A stretch of 64,000 nt of DNA from Cellulosimicrobium cellulans (lineage in GTDB: Bacteria; Actinomycetota; Actinomycetes; Actinomycetales; Cellulomonadaceae). Where the stretch lies: contig NZ_JAMXST010000005.1 of the NCBI RefSeq assembly GCF_024124905.1, forward strand, positions 1-64,000, given 5' to 3'. Numbering within the stretch: the stretch's first letter is position 1; every line of letters starts with the position of its first letter. This document shows positions 60,984 through 64,000 of this stretch, one piece after another. The notes beneath the pieces were generated by a model. That model did no database searches. It was not told the origin of the DNA and saw only the letters and a list, made by a program, of their open reading frames with translations. The translations under genes were made by a program, and so were the position numbers.

Positions 60984-61175
60984 ATGACCCAGCGCTCGCC
61001 TGCCACCGAGACCCGGACGCGCCCCGCACGCCTTCCCCTGCGCGACGCGCGCGAGGACCGACGTCGCGCCCGCCGACCGAACCTGGAACGCCAGTCCATC
61101 TCCTTCACCGTCGGCCTGTACGTGTTCATCTGCGTCGCCCTGCTGCTCGCGCACGTCACCGCCGGAGGTGTCTGA
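60984..61175 (+). CDS. Small single-pass membrane protein upstream of corA
   Basis: This 63-residue protein has a very basic N-terminal half (RPARLPLRDAREDRRRARRP) and one hydrophobic helix near its end (SFTVGLYVFICVALLLAHVT). AAGGA lies upstream of the ATG. Its stop overlaps the corA start (TGATG), so the two are translationally coupled. It may be a regulatory or assembly subunit of the channel. I do not recognise the family. Confidence 0.72.
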   Translation: MTQRSPATETRTRPARLPLRDAREDRRRARRPNLERQSISFTVGLYVFICVALLLAHVTAGGV

Positions 61176-62206
61176 TGACGACGACGCTGCCCGAGCCCAC
61201 GGGCCTCGCCCTCACGGCCGGTGCCGACCGTGCCCTCCCCGCCCCCGCACGCGGCGGGCTGGACCTGCACGCCCGCGCGCAGGGCACCGGCGCACCCCGG
61301 TTCGACCCCCGCGTCCTGCGCTCCCGCTGGGTCCAGGTCGGCGTGGGCGACCCCGACGCGACGGCCCGCGCCGCCGAGCACGGCGTCGACTTCGCCGCCG
61401 CCGGCGACCGGGTCTGGGAGACCGACGCGCACGTCTACCTCCCGGTGACCGCCACGCGGCGCGACGGCGACCGGGTCGTCTACGAGCGGATCGTGCTCGC
61501 ACTCTCCCCCGACGTCGTCGTGACCGCCCAGCCGCAGCGCCACTACGGCGTCTTCGACAAGGCGATCGCGCGCATGCGGCGCACCCCGTGGCTCACCGGA
61601 TCCTCCTACGGGGTGGCGTACGCGCTGCTCTACGCGCTCAACGAGGCGGCGGACCGCGTCGTGTCGTACGCGAGCGACCTGCTCGAGGACATGTCCGACG
61701 AGATCGACGAGGCGACGCGCGGCGTCGACTCCCGCGGTCGGGAGATCGGGGTGAGCGACATGCAGGACACCATCACCCGCATGAACCGCGCGGAGGAGAT
61801 CGTGTCTCGCGCCCAGGAGTCCCAGCTCTCGCTCGCGCGCGCCGCACGGCACCTGCGCAGCGAGATCGCCGACTCCGACCCCGTGCTCGCCGGGCTCGTG
61901 GAGACCCTGGTCGCCGACATCGACGGGGTGAAGCAGCACGCGAGCTTCGAGCACGACAAGGTGCGGTACCTCCAGCAGGCGATCATGACCTCGCTCGACG
62001 TCAAGCAAGCCCAGATCGTCAAGGTCTTCACGATCATCACGGCCGTGTTCCTGCCGCCGACGCTCATCGCGTCGTTCTACGGCATGAACTTCACGCACAT
62101 GCCCGAGCTCGACCGTCCCTACGGCTTCACGCTCACCGTCCTGCTCACCCTCGTGGCAGCCGTCATCCCGCTCGCCTACATCAAGCGCCGCGGCTGGCTC
62201 CGCTGA
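61175..62206 (+). CDS. corA: CorA family magnesium/cobalt transporter
   Basis: This 343-residue protein is a CorA-type ion channel subunit that would pass magnesium or cobalt across the membrane as a pentamer. The N-terminal alpha/beta cytoplasmic domain and the long stalk helix (about 160-280, including RAQESQLSLARAARHLRSEI) lead to two membrane helices. The first ends with the selectivity motif YGMNF (GMN at 303-305), followed by a short outer loop and a second helix ending in KRRGWLR. The start at 61175 is set by GGAGG and by coupling to the small upstream protein. Confidence 0.93.
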   Translation: MTTTLPEPTGLALTAGADRALPAPARGGLDLHARAQGTGAPRFDPRVLRSRWVQVGVGDPDATARAAEHGVDFAAAGDRVWETDAHVYLPVTATRRDGDRVVYERIVLALSPDVVVTAQPQRHYGVFDKAIARMRRTPWLTGSSYGVAYALLYALNEAADRVVSYASDLLEDMSDEIDEATRGVDSRGREIGVSDMQDTITRMNRAEEIVSRAQESQLSLARAARHLRSEIADSDPVLAGLVETLVADIDGVKQHASFEHDKVRYLQQAIMTSLDVKQAQIVKVFTIITAVFLPPTLIASFYGMNFTHMPELDRPYGFTLTVLLTLVAAVIPLAYIKRRGWLR

Positions 62207-62270
62207 CCCCGACGGCGCGCGCTCGCGTCTGGTCGGCGAACCGGGCCCGCGACGCGCGGTCGGTCTCCAG

Positions 62271-62299
62271 CCCGCGGGCTCGGGCCTCGAGCCCGCGGG
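62271..62299 (+). terminator. Terminator after corA
   Basis: Perfect 12-bp stem (CCCGCGGGCTCG and complement), five-base loop, about 65 bp beyond the corA stop. The gap from 62300 to 62956 holds no gene; it carries the repeats listed next. Confidence 0.65.
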
Positions 62300-62621
62300 G
62301 TCGGGTCCGCGGCGCGGGTGGCCTCGGTGCTCGGGGCTGCGGCGCCGTCACCCTGGCCTGTCGGGCGTGGGTTCTCGGAGCGCCGCTCTGACGCCCCTTC
62401 GCATCCGAGCCCACCCCCACCGCTCTTCCATCAGCCCACCCACGGCCCGCCGCCCGGCCGACCAGGCCGTCCTCGCAAGCCGAACAGGCGACCACGGCTC
62501 GTCAGGCACCCCCCGACGATCCACAACCACCTGCTCGACGTGACGTCGCCACGACTCGACGCGACATCGCGACGACCAGCCCGTCCGACGGTGACGCGAC
62601 CCACGGCCCCGGCGCAGGGCA

Positions 62622-62677
62622 CCGGGAGCCGGGAGCCGGGAGCCGGGAGCCGGGAGCCGGGAGCCGGGAGCCGGGAG
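62622..62677. repeat. 7-bp tandem repeat (8 copies of CCGGGAG)
   Basis: Eight exact copies in a row, with no coding role. Copy number is likely to vary between strains. Confidence 0.9.
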
Positions 62678-62783
62678 CGACCGTGCCACGCCGGCGACCG
62701 AAGGGGACAGCGGGAACATGCTCGGTGAACCGACACCGCGGGCAGTCGCCCGAGGTGGGCGGAGACCGGGGCGAGACGACGCC

Positions 62784-62882
62784 GGGCGGGGTGGGTGGTG
62801 GTGCAGCGTCGTGGCGGGCCTGGCGGGAGCCGCGAGGAACGAGCGGCGGATGGTAGACGCGGCACCACCACCCACCCCGCCC
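62784..62882. repeat. Conserved-loop palindrome, copy B
   Basis: Arms of 27 bp (62784-62810 and 62856-62882) pair with one mismatch. The 45-nt loop (62811-62855) matches copy C at 44 of 45 positions. The stem matches copy A, except that a T-A pair there is G-C here. Flanks also resemble copy A, on the left (GAGACGA) and on the right (CCACACG, then CGTCG). Confidence 0.88.
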
Positions 62883-62911
62883 ACCCAACCCAGCCACACG
62901 TCGTCGAACAC

Positions 62912-62932
62912 CAAGAACCACGGCTCTACCTC
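62912..62932 (-). repeat. Single 21-bp repeat unit beside copy B
   Basis: CCACGGCTCTACCTC matches the units of the array at 18021-18125. It lies 30 bp from the palindrome (26 bp in copy A) and 25 bp from the dtd stop codon. Confidence 0.7.
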
Positions 62933-62956
62933 GCGCGATGCGCTCCGGGACGTGCG

Positions 62957-63397
62957 TCAGGCCTCGAGGATCAGGGTGACCGGGCCGTCGTTGACGAGCT
63001 CGACGGCCATGTGCGCGCCGAACCGTCCGGTCGCGACCTCGATCCCGCGCTCGCGCAGCCGTGCCACGACCGCCTCGACCAGGGGCTCGGCGACGGGCCC
63101 GGGGGCTGCTCCGTTCCACGACGGCCGGCGGCCCTTCTTCGTGTCGGCGTAGAGCGTGAACTGGCTGACGACCAGCACGGGTGCGCCCTCGTCCTGCACC
63201 GACCGCTCCCCCGCGAGGATCCGGAGCTCCGCGATCTTGCGCGCGATGGTCTCGACCTGCGCGTCGCCGTCGTCGTGCGTCACGCCGACGAGCGCGAGCA
63301 GCCCGGGACGGTCGATCGCCCCGACGACCTCCGTCGTGCCGTCGTCGGCCACGACGCTCACGCTCGCGCGCGAGACGCGCTGCACGACGGCCCTCAC
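62957..63397 (-). CDS. dtd: D-aminoacyl-tRNA deacylase
   Basis: This 146-residue enzyme removes D-amino acids (and glycine from tRNA-Ala) from wrongly charged tRNAs. [15 protein letters not shown] at the start, the [16 protein letters not shown] block (about 77-92) and the [11 protein letters not shown] end are diagnostic. Its active-site Gly-cisPro pair is in the final NDGPVT. The GTG at 63397 overlaps the asparaginase stop by GTGA. The stop is followed by the repeat element of copy B on the transcribed strand. Confidence 0.95.
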   Translation of the reverse strand: MRAVVQRVSRASVSVVADDGTTEVVGAIDRPGLLALVGVTHDDGDAQVETIARKIAELRILAGERSVQDEGAPVLVVSQFTLYADTKKGRRPSWNGAAPGPVAEPLVEAVVARLRERGIEVATGRFGAHMAVELVNDGPVTLILEA

Positions 63398-64000
63398 GAG
63401 CGACGCTCCGCGTCATCCGTCGGCGCGGCGGACGCGCCGTCGAGGACCGGCCGCACGACGCCCACGGGCCGGCCCGCGCCGAGCACGGGTACGTCGCCGA
63501 GCGCGGTCAGCGCCGCGTCGTCGACCCCCGCCACGCCGAGCGCGCCGAGGCGTCGGAGCGCGGCGGCGAGCACCGCGGGCCGCGGGCGGGAGCCGCCGTC
63601 GAGCACCTTGAAGGCGAGGGCGCTGCCGTCGGGCAGACCGGCGCCGTAGACGCCGTCCGCACCGTCCTTGGCGACCAGGCCGGGCACCGCGCGCATCGCG
63701 AGCGTCGCGTCCCGGCCCGTCCCGCCGACCATCTCCGGGAACGCCGCCATCGCGCGCGCGACGTGCGCCTCCGGCGAGCGCGGGTCGCGCTCCGGGGCTG
63801 CGGCGAGCCGCCCGAACGCCCGCGCGAGGCCGCGCACTGTCGTCGAGAAGAGTGGCGCGCCGCAGCCGTCGACGGTCACGTGCTCGACCGGCACGCCGGT
63901 CGCCTCGGCGACGGTCTCGCGGACCGCGACCTGCAGCGGGTGGTCGACGTCCAGGTAGGTGGCGGTGTCCCAGCCGGCGGCGACGCACGTCGCGAGCATC
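63394..64000 (-). CDS. L-asparaginase II family protein (partial, N-terminus off the window)
   Basis: The visible C-terminal 202 residues match the AnsA/asparaginase II family of actinobacteria and proteobacteria. The family run [20 protein letters not shown] is followed by [20 protein letters not shown] and the final GVVRPVLDG. This family, unrelated to the classical type I/II enzymes, hydrolyses asparagine to aspartate and ammonia. The N-terminal third lies beyond the right edge. Translation is coupled to dtd by a four-base overlap. Confidence 0.88.
   Translation of the reverse strand, partial: MLATCVAAGWDTATYLDVDHPLQVAVRETVAEATGVPVEHVTVDGCGAPLFSTTVRGLARAFGRLAAAPERDPRSPEAHVARAMAAFPEMVGGTGRDATLAMRAVPGLVAKDGADGVYGAGLPDGSALAFKVLDGGSRPRPAVLAAALRRLGALGVAGVDDAALTALGDVPVLGAGRPVGVVRPVLDGASAAPTDDAERRS

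Overview
The window is very GC-rich DNA with dense, often overlapping genes, many GTG starts and several apparently leaderless transcripts. It carries F420 cofactor genes, a sortase-E-type LAETG surface protein, two modular GH18 chitinases, a PnuC/NadR salvage pair and the actinobacterial form of the rRNA boxA leader. This points to a member of the Actinomycetota, most likely Micrococcales and close to Promicromonosporaceae/Cellulomonadaceae (Cellulosimicrobium-like). The family placement is inference from gene content. No phage, transposase, integrase, tRNA or CRISPR array was found.

Layout. 1-300: AT-richer leader of an rRNA operon that leaves the left edge on the minus strand. 569-3630: WYL regulator divergent from an ABC exporter, with a perfect 17-bp inverted repeat between them. 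3714-7493: a RAMA-domain protein, a thiamine-binding protein and the F420 genes cofD and cofC. 7554-14361: lipoprotein, nitroreductase, a broken GNAT acetyltransferase, aldo/keto reductase, a MocR regulator, oleate hydratase and a DUF6174 lipoprotein. 14420-21886: a large FAD/Fe-S oxidoreductase, a repeat locus, then a YhgE-type membrane protein with a Walker-A-defective ABC partner, divergent from a TetR regulator with two operators. 21947-25592: epimerase, OsmC protein, PnuC and NadR. 25675-32696: a five-gene MoxR / vWA-metallopeptidase / adenylate-forming-enzyme cluster. 32701-38143: secreted I36-like protein, secreted subtilase and a DUF4241 protein. 38248-45683: a seven-gene ebo-type operon with an inositol-phosphate synthase in place of EboD. 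45974-51381: ECF sigma factor with a membrane partner, DUF4012 protein and LAETG surface protein. 51481-60474: lipoprotein, two chitinases and a large LuxR regulator. 60602-62206: long structured leader with a short upstream ORF, a small membrane protein and CorA. 62957-64000: dtd and a partial asparaginase.

The most unusual signal is not a gene. Three palindromes (10664-10746, 17892-17995, 62784-62882) share a nearly invariant 45-nt loop. The stem of one is unrelated in sequence to the stems of the other two, yet all are self-complementary. The 17892 copy sits between two arrays of 21-bp repeats in opposite orientation, and the 62784 copy keeps one such unit. The 10664 copy lies in frame inside the MocR gene. 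Other palindromic families lie inside or at the ends of coding genes (cofC, the pseudo-ABC gene, eboE) and as convergent terminators (23004, 38150). Together they suggest a genome-wide population of small hairpin elements that can colonise permissive parts of proteins.
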